Part shown: positions 27,238 to 41,577 of the stretch, piece by piece
Layout of the letters: every line of letters starts with the position of its first letter
Numbering within the stretch: the first letter of the stretch is position 1
NCBI GenBank assembly: GCA_025642065.1
Contig: JAODUP010000912.1
Coordinates: 187,389 to 251,388, forward strand
Reading direction: 5' to 3'
Origin: Paralvinella palmiformis
Lineage: Eukaryota > Annelida > Polychaeta > Terebellida > Alvinellidae
Length of the DNA stretch: 64,000 nucleotides
The notes under the pieces: generated by a model
What the model was told of the DNA's origin: nothing
Databases searched by the model: none
What the model saw: the letters and a program-made list of their open reading frames with translations, nothing else
Made by a program: the position numbers and the translations under genes

Positions 27238-30200
27238 GGTATATAGTGGGATGACTGACTGCGTTCAACGTACGATGTCATCTTACCGACTGCAGACCGC
27301 TATCGTATATCATATAGTATGGTTGATGAAGGACCTCCCCCCTCCCCTCACACACACACACACACACCCACACACACCCACACAAATATCCACCAACCCG
27401 CTGATGATACGGGATTGAGTTAGAATTGGCTCACCTTGTCCTCCTATGTCCTGAATGAATGGGTCAGTGGCTTGTTTAGCTCCGGGCGCTGATTAATATT
27501 AGAACGTATGCCGTAAGGGCGACTACCTAGGTAAACATTGCACAGACATAGCTATTATTTGGATTCCAACCCACAACCGCCAGGTTTTATATAGTAATGC
27601 TTTAACCGCTCCGCTATAGAAGTCATATATCGTCTGAAGTAACTAAAAGGAGGCTACACTAAATGACCTTTCTGTGCCGCTATTTCGTTGATCCTCACTC
27701 ACTCACTCACTCACTCACTCACTCACTCACTCACTCACTCGCTCGCTCGCTCACTCACTCACTCACTCGCAAAGATCCACACCAAAGGAACTCCACGTTT
27801 AACAATGCTGTAGCAAACCGTATATTAATAATAATAATAATATGTGACATTTATATAGCGCCCTATCCAGCTAGATATCTGCTCTAAGACACTTTATAGT
27901 ATTATTATCCCTGACTCAGACTTGCATCATTCCGGCACACATCTCGAGTCACAAGGGAGCATACAAAGTTTGCTGCCATTATAGGCGCAAAGGGCTTCCG
28001 AAACACGTAGCCATCACACGTCCTGTCGGGTTCTCATTTCTGGCTGAGTGAACCAGCTCCGGGGCATCGAACCGGCGACCCTTCGGTTACGAGTCCTACG
28101 CTCTAACTAACTGCGCCATCGCAGGTATTTTAACATGTAATTTTATGCTTTTGAAAATGAAGTTGCATTAAGATCTGTTACCACTTGAACAGCCTTGAAA
28201 ATAAGTTTTTTCTTCTTCCGAAACGTTACTTCAGGTGCGTTGTAGAACGACAGGTTTGGGGTTCAGATCCCACCAGCTATACCTAAGGGTGTGGGATGTT
28301 TCATCCAAATCCAACTTCTTTAGGAAGTGAGTAGCTCCTCGGCCGTATGTCCCGGGTGTGAGAAGTGCCGGGGTTAAATAAGTGTCTGCTCGTCTCATTG
28401 TAGATAAAAACCCGTGTTGTTTGGGCGTTTGTTTCGCCCAATGGTCATACATCCCAGTACCGATAAATAACAGCTAAAATCGACTCAGTTCCACAGAGTG
28501 GGAACAATTACACTAAATACAAAATCCCCATATGACTTGACCCGAGACACGGATACCTACAGTAGGATCTCATATGGATCAGTCCAGTTTTCTGGATGAC
28601 CACTTTCTAACGGACACGAGTTCACAGAAGTATCCAGGGGTCGTGCCATCGATACAAAATAGTTGGCAAAATATTGAAATACACAGACCGTGTAACAGGT
28701 AGTCACTGCAGTCTTTGAAGAATACACCAGCCTTCTGTTTATACTAGCAGACACTAAAACCCGCCTTGGAAGACCTACCCTTCTTAATGACCACTTTAGG
28801 CGCTCCCAAGGGTGGGTCTGCTGAGACGGGTTTTAGCAACATAGATGAACGTTGTTGTCCTGAAGTGCGAAAAACTGCTAATTGATGTTGTCCGTCAAGA
28901 ATTAGATGTTTGATCACGTGACGATGACCTATTTTTGTTGTTGATTACGTCAAACCTAATTCGGACAGCTGCCGCTTATTGATTCGCCGTTTCCTGTTGT
29001 TCCCGGTTACCATGGTTACAGCCAATAGGAACTCGAATCTCGTTACCGATTATCAAAAGTCCGGATGTTTTTAGCAACCCCTTCAGTTCCAGTTTGATAC
29101 GAACCTGACTTCGCGCTGCTCTTGGCAAAGTTTTAGCCCTACGTCAAGTCTACAGTTTCTGGCTACAGTTCCGTGGCCGAGTTGGCAGAGTGACTGGCCG
29201 CAGAACTCTAGGATTATGGGCTCAGATCCGAGTGGTCCCCGGCTCTGAGGGCCGTTTAATCGTTCATCTCATCTCGTCGTCTTGTTATCTTCGTGGATTG
29301 GTCGGTCCGGGTTGTCGTGTAGATAACATTTCGTATTTCGTCAGTCTGATGTTTTAATTATTTATTGATCCCTGATTATGTATGTTATTGTTCTCAGTAT
29401 ACGTTGTTAAAACGTTCATACTATGACCGTTTTTGTTAATCTCATCTGGCCGACATCGATTGTATAACGCGGTTATGTAAATAACGCGTTTACGATCCTG
29501 TTTATTCTATAACGCGGTTATGTAAATAACGCGTTTACGATCCTGTTTATTCTGTAATCCGCAACCGGACTGTTTAAACACCAGCGCCTCCGTGGTCTAG
29601 CGGTAGCGTGTCGGACCGCAGATCATTACCACCCGTGTTCGAATCTCGGCGTGGGCATATCTGAGCGGCGTTTCATCTTCGCTTCATTTTCTTCGGAGGT
29701 CGCTCGGCCCATACGGCCTACCGTGTCCATAAAAGTGGCCGCAAACCATCAGTCGTCTTAAACCCCCGAGTTATATGCATCATCCAATCCAGTAGTTGGG
29801 TTCACATCCGGTACGGTCTTCAAGGTATCTCGTAAACAGAATAGCATTATTGGTCGTCTGAATGGAGCACAGATGGATATCGTACTCGTCGGAGCGTGGT
29901 TGGCCGACGGGCAGAGTACGTTACGTAATGGGCCGAGTTGTTTACTTGCCGAGCTGATGTCGGGCGATTTGAATTCGGATCGTGCGAAACGTTGTCGTTT
30001 TGTGGCCAATCGGCTGAAAGGTGAAACATCCTTCAGGGCTCAGTCGGGCCGGGTTTTGAATCCAGGTGGTAGAAGTCTGTGGATAACCGCGCTGCCTAGC
30101 TGGAAATCACGTGAACGAGCTCATAGCGCGCGTGCGCGCGCGTGTGTAATTCACATCAATTTGGTGTACGGTGCTATTGGGATAATCCACGCCATACGTA

Positions 30201-33001
30201 TATTTACATGAACAAAACATGTATTATACATATTTTATACGTGTCAGTAACAGATACTTGTTATATTTTGTACATTAAAGTGGAACATCTTGTTCCAACG
30301 TGTTCATTATTGGTTACACTAAGTGTATGTGGCGTTCTTCATATCCAGATCCGTTGCTATGAAGGTACGATACTTGGTCAACTCAGCCACTGGGGGTCCA
30401 ATAAAGTGAGTGTGTGTGTGCGTGGGGGGCAGTGTGAAATAAAACAAAGCCATAGAGAATCTCGAGCCGTGAATTCAAACTTTGGACGATTCATCAGGGA
30501 CAGCATACTGAGAAAACAACCGAGGACGATCAACCCGGTTTGCCCTAACCCACGGTACATACCTGTTCATATGGTGGGTGACGTGACACATTTACCCTTA
30601 TTTCGTTGTTACCTTTTGATTTTATTATTGATGTTGTTAGTTGTTGTTGTTGTTATGCCGGCGACTCTAGAAGCGAGTGTGGTGTGTTTGTGTATGAACG
30701 GTGTAAAAATAGATCCTTAACATTGATCCCTTGCTATAGTACGAAGTCCTCAATCATGTTCTTATTGCAGCCTGACAGCTCGCCTAAATCTTAGCATTCA
30801 GCTCTAAGACGGGCGCTCCTATAGCACAGCGGGTAGGGCATAGCGCTACAAACCTCCAGGTTGTGGGTACCAATCCAGTTCATGCCTGTATTTGTGGGAT
30901 GTTTCCCTAAGGGGTCGCCCCTTCGGCCATATATCACAGCTGTGCTCAGTGCCGAGGCTTAAACAACCCAACCGATCAACCAAAGTTCAACTCTAACCAT
31001 TCGGCTGTAGATATTTAAAAAAAAACTAGATGAGGTTTGGGATCACCTATAAATTGACGGGTCAAAGTTCAACACCGTAATCCGGAGATTCCGTCAGTTG
31101 GGTTGGGAAGATCTAGTCAGTTAGTGCTCCCGCTGTTTATCAATCTGTGCCGGCGATTGGCATATTTCTCGATGGGTATATTTCCCTGGACGATAGGAAA
31201 CATAAATAATTAGCGAACAATACGGGTGATTATTGGCAATTAATATTAATGGTCCATTAGGTAATTCCTGATTCCATTCGAATCCAAGAACATTTGGTGA
31301 GTTTTCACCAAAACATGGATGTTGATTGTAAATTAGTTTGTGGCCAATCCTGTTGTCGAAAACCTGACGATTTTTCACTAGCTTGAGCTGTGACATATCC
31401 ACAAACATACGGACATGTGGCCAACTTTTTTCTTTTTGGTGGGGAAGGGGGATATGTGTTGCATCATCGGAGACTTGAACTCATTAACTTGGCCGTAAAA
31501 ACGGTCATCAGATGAAGCTAGTACTGCAGTGAGCTCCGGTGGCCTAGCGGTTAAGCAACCGCACTTTGTGCCAAGGGTCACAAGTTCGATCCCAGCAAGA
31601 GGTCGAAACTTTTCCAGAGATTGATTTCTCGGCTCACAACATCGTGGGTGGCTGAGCACGTTAAATGGCGCTGCCGTCTCCACTGAATTATTAAAAATAA
31701 AGGGGGACGTTAAAAACCGCTGAGGACGTAAAACACTCCGGCAGTGACCACCCTCAGGGTATTTCGGTTCCATCTTCCCGTACTGTTCCCTGTGAGTGGT
31801 GGGGGAGGGAATTTCTCAACCACTCCAACATAGAGGATGTGCCGAATAAGCGACAGCCTGGTGATTCTCCCTCAAAAACAAATCAAACAAACAAGCTAGC
31901 ACTGCATCCGTTCGTGCTGAAATTATTGCCGAATCTTAACTATAAACTCGGAAACGGTATAAGACTCTAAACCTAACACAGGAATTCCCCCCCCCTCTGT
32001 GTGTGTTTGTGTGTGTGTCTATGTGTGTGTGTGTGTGTGTGTAAACCTATAATACGGTGTCTCTGGCTGAGAAATGTTGAAATCTCCAATCCTATATATA
32101 GACATACTTGGCGGCCATAACCGAGTGGGGGTATTTGCTGTCCAGTGTTACGGTTACTCTAATCCCTGCCTCTCCCGATGCCAGTGATGACATCCAGGCG
32201 GCTGGGATGCCAGTGATGACGTCCACTCGGTGAGGATCGCCGTTATTGCGAGCTTCGTCGCACAACACGGTGGGGGGAGTTCAATGATGGATTGGGTAAG
32301 ATAAGCTCGGACTTTAGATGAGACTAAACGGGACATCACAGACATGACAGCCGTCTGGCGGATTGCCTGGGTGTGTGAGGGGGGGGGGGAGGATGAGTGA
32401 AAGAGCGGACCAATTCTGGATACAGAACTCACGGGAGTTTCGATCTCCAACAAGGTTTTGCCATTGCGCTCATGGATTGGCCATTCTAACAGAGAGACTT
32501 CATAAATCTGTCGTTGACTCACCGAGGTGTCTGGTTAGAGGTTCGAACACGTTGGTCCACTCAATCCTCACACAGCTCAGTTTACTCACATACCTTAGTC
32601 CACTCAATCTTCACACAGCTCAGTCTACTCACATACCTCAGTCCACTCAATCCTCACACAGCTCAGTCCACTCACATACCTCAGTCCACTCAGTCCTCAC
32701 GCAGCTCAGTTTACTCACATACCTCAGTCCAATCAGTCTTCACACAGTTCAGTCTACCTACATACCTCAGTCCACTCAGTCTTCACACAGCTCAGTCGAC
32801 TCATCGTCCACATACCTTACTCTATTCACCATCCACGTACCCCAATCCAGTCAACCTCCACATGCCTAACCCAATCAGCCTCCACATGCTTAAACCATCC
32901 GGCCCCCACATACCTCAGTCCACTTAGCCTCCACATACCTCAGCCCACTACATTCATAACAAATAAATGCGTGTCAGCTAACCTTTACTGACGAAATTAT
33001 A

Positions 33002-33037
<36 letters not shown>

Positions 33038-34897
33038 TGTTGTGTATCTAGACAAGTCTAGATACAATACTCTATCCTAGAGAATATATTCTTTACAAAT
33101 ATCATAGAACTTAATGTATCTAAATTGTCAGAGAATATCGCAGAAGTTAGTCAGCGATCGTGTCTTAAGTTCTTAGAAAAGATGCCAGTTGTTGCTGATG
33201 GTGTGCCAAATCTAAAATAAATGTTAACCATATATCATGTTTCACCTTAAATCTCATCCATCTGGAGTCTAACAGCCATGATTTGTTTCCACATTTTGAC
33301 CTTGTTTTTTTTTCTACATTTTTCAATTTGGCCGTGAACTTTCGTTTCTTTCAAGTTTGACCTTAACCTGTATTTCGCTGTCCGATGTTTCATCTACACA
33401 CCTACAACCCAGGAGATACAGAGCAAGTGACCTGTATCACATTAATAATTTCATCCATTTCTTAACATATTTAGCATTCTCCCCCCCCCCCTCAACCGGC
33501 GTAATCAGCTGTGCCTTCGCTCAAATAAACTTGATATTTTTGTTCGGCTCAGTGGTTACCGCGCTAATCAGATTGACCTTGGCATACATTTCTCGGTTAA
33601 CGCCATTCACCTTTTTCTCCGTCTTCCCGGTACAGTAAAACCAGTCTTAACGGACCAACTTTAGGTTATCCTTGGACACGAGCAGTCTTCTTAATCAGGT
33701 TCGGCTCTTTGCAGTTGGTGCTTAAAGAAAACGAAACGTTTGATTACTCGTTGTGATTAGTACAGGTTAGAATTGATTGTAACATTCACAGTATGTTATT
33801 ACTTGGTATGTTTGTTTAAATAGTAAAGATCCTATTTCGGAGAAAGGGGGATAACTAATTATGTAATATAACTTATCATTGGAGGTTATATTCTACTGTA
33901 CGTAATCTTTTGTAGAACTGATGCCACGTTTTCATTCGTGTGAAATTGTGTTGCCTTCATGTTTTGACACAGGTCACATTATTGGTAGTGCTCGTGGGGG
34001 TCATTTATAAAGTACCGAATTTAATTTTGGTTAGAAAGAATACGAAAATTTATAACCACCCTGGAAAGCCTAAAAACCTTTTTACTGGGAGGAGGGGGGG
34101 GGGTAATTTTTTCAGTAGAAAAACCATGGAGATTTGTAATTACCTCTGGAAAAGTCTAAAAAAATATTTCGGCTCGGTAAAAACGTTTGCCTGACCCCGA
34201 GACCGCGTGAACCGTTTATGTAGGTGATCGTTCAAGACGGGTTCCCACCGTGATTGACTTGTAGCAGCCGTCAGGATTATGTTCTAACTCGGCGTTTTCT
34301 TCCCGTTTCAGCCCTACAGCCAAACCTCGACAGCTACATCTTCTTCCGCGTGAATGACGACGTCGAAGGCGTCCTCGTAGACGAGGAGACCGCTGAGGCG
34401 AGGTAAGTCCGTCGGCTAGGTCACAGTCCGGACAGCGTATCCTTTATATCGCGGTGTACGTCGACTGTTTGCATCGTACACGTGGTTAGTCCCCGCTTCC
34501 TGTCTGGTGGGATGGGTAGAGGGGGATTACCCTTCTTTTTTCTTCGACATGGCCAAGTGGTAAGTCGGCCTTCGGGTATCCCGGTCGGAAGCTTGGGATG
34601 CCTAACTGGCGTTACTTTTGATTGGATTGGAAATAGTGGGTACCGAAGGGTGAACGCCGGCTAGCCCATATTTCTTCTCGTCGTGTGTGTGTGTGTGTGT
34701 GTGTGTGCTATAAATTATGTGTGTATATATAAAAGGTGTGAACAGCTGCTGACAGAGGCTTTGTGTTTATCTTCAGTCAGCAGTTATTCATAAGCGATGT
34801 TGTTACTCTTATAATTGTTCCACGGTGTCGTTCTACAAACGGTAAAAGTGTGACTATAAATTATCTTATTCTGGTTATTATTAAATTGGTGAAAGCA

Positions 34898-34940
<43 letters not shown>

Positions 34941-37237
34941 AGAGAGAGAGAGAGATACATTACTCGATTTTTGACGCAAATCGTCCTAAAAATCTTTCTA
35001 TGTTTTTCATGTGTTTTTATTGTATTTGAAAATTTTAAATATTTTATTGTTAATTTTTTTATTTCACGTCCTTTTATTATGACGTCGGTGACGTAGTTGA
35101 GTGACGTAACGTCGGACGTAACGACGTTCGCTGAACTGAAATTTCCTCTAGAAAAGTGGCGTAAACGCGAATTTGAAGTAGACCGAAATGACCTATAGCG
35201 GGGTATCACTGTATTGGGGAGGGTTTAAAAGACAGATTTTGAAATATATCCAATGTTGGAAATATTAATCCCAATTCTTCTTCTTATTATTATTGCAATA
35301 ATTACGATGAAGTAACGATCAGGCTTCGGTGTGTTGATGAAATAGAAGTACTTTCGCATCTCTCATCGAGGGTGTTTTTATTATAGGAACGTATTGTTCG
35401 TACTACAGGATTATTAGTCGTATAGTACAAGGGGGGCGGAAGTCGGTGGCGTTGTGTTTCGTTCACGTAATTCGAACAGTTGTACGCGGCGGCGGTAAAT
35501 GAACCGACGGCGGTCGCTATCGGATAACGAACCGCTCCCTATTCTACTACAACGAAAGCTCGTTAAATCGAAGTTAATTCTAACAGTAATCAGTCGGTTC
35601 AACCGGAGTCCGGTTTGTTGACATAGCAACGGATATATCGAATTACTGATTATCGACGCGTTTTCAAAGGCACGTTCATGTTTGAGTTAATGAGCTTTTG
35701 CTGTAATTTTGACACCTACCAAATTGTACCAGCGCCGCATCCCTATTCTCACTACAGTTGTCTGTAACGCAGACAGTAATTGAAATAGTAGTGGTGGAGG
35801 TGGTGGTGGTGGTAGTTGTAGTAGTAGTAACAACAGCAGCAGTACTAGTCATAGTAGTAGTCGTGACAGTCTTGTCTTGTTGAAGTTTGGGGTAGAGACC
35901 CCTGGCTGTCGCCTATTGGGCACAGCCACCTATAGTGTTGACTTCCGTGACAGTAGTAGTAGTTGTAGTAGTATTTGTAGTAGTAATAGTAGTTTTGCTT
36001 GTAGTAATAGTAGCAGCAATAGCAGTAGTAGTATCCCCAGTAGTGGTAGTAGTGCTTGCTTTGTACGGAAAGGTGGAGCCGAAATACCCTGAGGGTGGTC
36101 ACTGCCAGAGTGTTTTACGTCATCAGGGGGTCTTTAACGTCCCCTTTATTTTTAATAATTCAGTGGAGACGGCAGCGCCATTTTACATGGTCAGCCACCC
36201 ACGAGAAAGTAATCCCGGAAAAGTTTCGACCTCTTGCTGGGATCGAACCTGTGACCCTTGGCACCAAGTGCCCGGTGCTTAACCGCTAGGCCACCGGAGC
36301 TCACTACTACTATTAATAGTAGTATTCGATGTTGTCGGATGAACCGCATTTAATGTCCTTACCATCAGCGGTCATTCGTCGGGCAGTAAAAATTCAATAT
36401 GGCATGTTTCATAAAGCTGATAGATGTTGAAACAATGATGTTTATAACCTTATAATGACACAATTCTGATCTTAATCAGCCCTTCTCAGTTCCGATAAAC
36501 AACCTACAGCTTAAGGCCACACAACCCGCAGGGACCACACAAACCATCAGAACTATTCTGGCCTTTTAACATTTTATGTGGCTGGTTTATGTGTATATTG
36601 GTGTTTTTGAGATGGCTTGTTTGGCAGTTTTGCATACGGAGACTTAAAATGGCTTCATGGATAATTAATTTAAGCAATATTTTAATTAGAGTCAAAGCGC
36701 AAAAGCGCAAGATTTGGCTGAGGACCAGCATTTGAATTATACACATATGAAATAATATAAAATAGGTTCTTTTTAACGCATGCTACATAATTACATTATT
36801 TTGTTTTAAAGAGGTTCTTTTTGACACATGGTAAGTAATACAATTATTTTCTTTTAAAGTAATATTTTAAGCTTGGATCGTTTTAGGTTTACAATGAGGA
36901 GAACCTTTGAGAGCAGATACCCTTGTGAGGCTGAGAGACCGTCTGGTTTTGCTGGGATGTACTCCCCAAGGTTTCTGTAGCTTAGAGCCTCATCGGGTCT
37001 GAACCCGGAACTGGCCCATCCCGTCCCATCAACTGGAATTTCCCACATTAAACATACGTCAGCATATTTCTCTATGTCGTAATGGCGTGTTAAATCACAA
37101 AATTATTATACGGAGACGAAAGAAAAAACAAAACAACAATTTTTTTGATAATCGGTCTCGACTAGATCCGTGTTATCTGATAAATTGACAATGAAGCATT
37201 GTTTGTTTATAGAAAATATTGTGTGTGTGTGTGTGTG

Positions 37238-37296
<59 letters not shown>

Positions 37297-40200
37297 GACT
37301 GGATGCCTAATTGCCACATAGCGAAAAAAACAACACGCGAGGATCATCTTAGTAGACAGTGCGCGTAGACAGTACACTTTCACTGACGTATTTGACGATT
37401 GAATGGAACGACCTATCCTAGGACGAGCTAGGCCGAAGTTCGACATTTGCGGTACCGAGAACAAACCAAAAAAAAACCCCCCAGCTCGGCTCATCCTGGT
37501 TCGTTTACACTAACTAATCCCGGTACGTGTGCGTGAGATGATGAGACGATGCTAATAAGTATGACTCTTGTCTAACGTCTGGGGGGGGGAACCATTAAAA
37601 TATCTAGATAATATACTAAACCGACCTATCGGCACCATTTTGCAAGCTTGCTAGCGATTGGTTATATAATAATGCATGTTTGTATCCTTGTATATTTTTA
37701 TCCTTGGCTCAGACCTGTTGCAATATTACTATCCCTGACTCAGACCAGCAATATTGTTATCCCTGACTCTTGACCTGTTGCAATATTACTATCCCTGACT
37801 CAGACCAGCAATATTGTTATCCCTGACTCTTGACCTGTTGCAATATTATTATCCCTGACTCTTGACCTGTTGCAATATTACTATCCCTGACTCAGACCAG
37901 CAATATTGTTATCCCTGACTCTTGACCTGTTGCAATATTACTATCCCTGACTCAGACCAGCAATATTGTTATCCCTGACTCTTGACCTGTTGCAATATTA
38001 CTATCCCTGACTCAGACCAGCAATATTGTTATCCCTGACTCTTGACCTGTTGCAATATTATTATCCCTGACTCTTGACCTGTTGCAATATTACTATCCCT
38101 GACTCAGACCAGCAATATTGTTATCCCTGACTCTTGACCTGTTGCAATATTATTATCCCTGACTCTTGACCTGTTGCAATATTATTATCCCTGACTCTTG
38201 ACCTGTTGCAGTATTATTATCCCTGACTCTTACCTGTTGCAATATTATTATCTCTGACTCTGACCTGTTGCAATATTATTATCCCTGACTCAGATCTGTT
38301 GCAATATTATTATCCCTGACTCAGACCTATTGCAAGAATATTATCCCTGACTCGGATCTGTTGCAATATTATTATCCCTAACTCAGACCTATTGCAATAT
38401 TATTATCCCTAACTTAGACCTATTGCAAGAATATTATCCCTGACTCAGACCTGCTGCAATATTATTATCCCTGACTCAGACCTGCTGCAATATTATTATC
38501 CCTGACTCAGACCTGCTGCAATATTATTATCCCTGACTCAGACCTGCTGCAATATTATAATCCTTGACTCAGAACTGTTCCAAATCGGCACCCGCCTCAA
38601 GGCGCATGGCATTACCCGGACACGTAGCCATCACGTCCTGTCGCGATCTCATTTCTGGCCGAGTCAGCCAGTCGCCATGGCAGCTCCAGAGCCTCGAAAC
38701 GGCGGATAGGACATCGTAATCAGAAATATTTCAGGATTTGTTGCTGTGCTAAAATCGAATTATGATTTGCTTGCTTAAATAAATAGGCAATTATAGCCTA
38801 TTTTCCTATCTATGTAGATCTCCATATGTTTGATATCTGACTTAAATTGGGCTCCGACTCTTTGTTAAGGAACCTTCATAGAACCGGTCCCCCCCCTCTA
38901 GTTCATAGCTGTGTGTGGCGCTTCTGAAACTCGTTCCAATAATAGAGCCATTTGCTTATTCAGGAGCATTTTCACCGAGATTCCAGATAAAGGTGGGACC
39001 AGTGTGGTGAGGTCTCCCTACGTTACTAGTTAATTGTGACCCATATTTGAATATTGTAGCTGATAAATTAGGAAGAACATAAAACGAATTTGCCAGATTT
39101 CCACGGTTCTGCAGCATCCTTTTTCAAAATCCCAGTCTAGATTTTTCCTCGGGAAGCCATTATTTTATATCGTGATAGTCGAAGTTAAACAGCAACACCT
39201 ATCTTGTATACTTCCCCTGACAGCTCAGCTTGATATCGAACTGTCGGATAATATTTGTTGTTTATTATAAAAAAAGAGCCTTAGTTTTATGACGAAATAT
39301 AAATTATGTTTTAAAAAACCTCGCACATAAAGGTTTGTCTAACCTTTCCTGGTTTTGATGAGCGAAACGCATCACCATAAATATACAATTTGTGTAAATA
39401 AGAAGACAAAGGCCCGCTTTCTTATCTGATCTATTGAGCACGGTTATAGCCGGAAGTTATATACCGTCTGTTAGACTAATTAATACAGATTTTTATGAGG
39501 CGTTTATACTGACAGGCCAAAGGCGCTTCCGTCGCCAAACGGGTAGCAGGGTTGGCCATAGATCTATAGCACCTGGGTTAAAACCCCACCGGACTACGTC
39601 AGGAGGGTGTTTCATCTTTCAGTTCAGCTCGCTCGGTCCCTCTGGCATACTGTTTGCACAAACGTGGCTGTAAAACAGCAACATTTACAATGACAGACGA
39701 GAGAGTGAGCTCCGTTGGCCGAGCGGGTAAGCACCCCTCCATTGGTGCCAAGGGTCACAGGTTCGATTCCGGCAAGAGGTCGAAACTTTTCCAGAGATTG
39801 ATTTCTCGGCTCACAACATCCTGGGTGGCTGACCACGCTAAATAGCGCTGCCGTCTCCCCTGAATTATTTAAAATAAAGGGGGACGTTAAAAAAAACCCG
39901 AGGACGTAAAACACTCTGACTGTGACCACCCTCAGGGTATTTCGGCTCCATCTTTCCGTACTGCTCCCCTGTGAGTGGTGGGGGGGGATTTATCAACCAC
40001 TCCAACATAGAGGTTGTGCTGAATAAGTGACACCCTGGGGATTCTCCCCGAACAACAAATTAAACAACAAGACAGACGAGAAAGGGACATTGTATCGAGA
40101 CTTTGTTGCTAAAGAAGAGGAAGTGATAAGATACTTTCTGGTGTTTAAACTATCAAAAAACATCGTCTATAATTTGTTGGTTATTTAAGGGGAATGGGAA

Positions 40201-41546
40201 TTCATTTCGTAAACATGGTACTTCGATTTATCCGAGTTTTCAAATCTAGGTGCCATGTATATATATATGTATCAGATATGAGTTACCGACACATGAGCGA
40301 TAAATGGTGAAAATAACCCTGTTTATTACGTGTATTGCCTGGTGTTTTGCCATGAATGGAAAACACGGGACAAATGTGTTCCTAGTCTCTGATTGAATGA
40401 TAAAAAACATTAATTCGTTTCATCTTTAATTTCGTATTGGATGTTGCATTTACGATTGCATTGATCGCAACGATCGTTGGACTGACTGACAATTGAAATT
40501 TCAAACATAATATTTCGTTATAACCAGCGCGATTTATATCGATTTAATGCTGCTGGGACCGAAAAGTCTCCTCGAAGTTTTCGTTGTATACATTTCGTTA
40601 TATCCCAGTTTCTTTACTATGGAAGTGAATGGACGTTTGGCCGGACTAGCTAACCACTTCGATTTAAGCTGCTATTTCGTTATATAGTAGTTATTTATAA
40701 CTAACTTTTACTGTAATAACAGATGCGATCTATACGTTTTCAAGAGACGACGCATTTCTAATATCCGCCAGAAACTGACATTGTGAAGGTGAACATACGA
40801 ATGTTATATAAAATGAATCCGGATTTAAATACAACGCATTGGAGATTGGTTTCTCCTGGTTAAAGAGGATGTTGTAATTGTTTTGTTTAGACGACTATAT
40901 GATAGATTATGATTGATGTTTTATGGTCACCTTTGTGCACATGGTAGGCTAAATCGGCCGAGCGACCTCCAAGGCAACGAAGCGAAGTCGAAACAGATGA
41001 AACACCTTTCAGATATGCTCACGCCGAGATTCGAACACGGGTGGTAGTGATCTGTGGTCCAACGCGCTACCAACTAGTCATCTTATTTGTTTTACCATAA
41101 GTCGTTCAATTTGGATGCTTTTCAGCAAGACGCCGGGGATGCCTTTATGATTTTAAGCATTGGCCTTTATCGTCTCCTTTTGTCGTATGCAGCATCGGCA
41201 TATGTTCTCGATGTGAACATGCAATACTGGATTAATCCGGTCGAAGGATGGATTGGTTATTTGTTTGAAGATAATCCATGATGAGGCTATCGTTGCTTTG
41301 ATAGAATGTGGCAATTATGTAAAATATAAGTATGCCAACACAGAGTAATAATCTTACATCCATATTTGTTATATGTCAAGGACATCCTGCGCTAATAAAA
41401 AAAACCTTCCCAGAATGCCGTTCTGATTAGCCTCCTCCGGTGTTGAAATATATGTACATAAGGCTCGTTAGAATATTGCTCTTTTCGCAGTATCTTATAG
41501 ACGGACGTGCAAGCAGCCTTAGAGTATGTTGATTTGTTTGTTTGTT

Positions 41547-41577
<31 letters not shown>

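Noticed and set aside
30142..30720. 192-codon frame as a gene
   Set aside because: No recognisable domain; it begins in a CG tract and ends in a translated TTG repeat; codon use looks random.
37707..38577. CRISPR-like array
   Set aside because: Units are directly adjacent variants of one sequence with no unique spacers, and the genome is eukaryotic.
41087..41281. 64-codon frame
   Set aside because: It begins at the edge of a SINE-A, has no known motif and no supporting splice sites.
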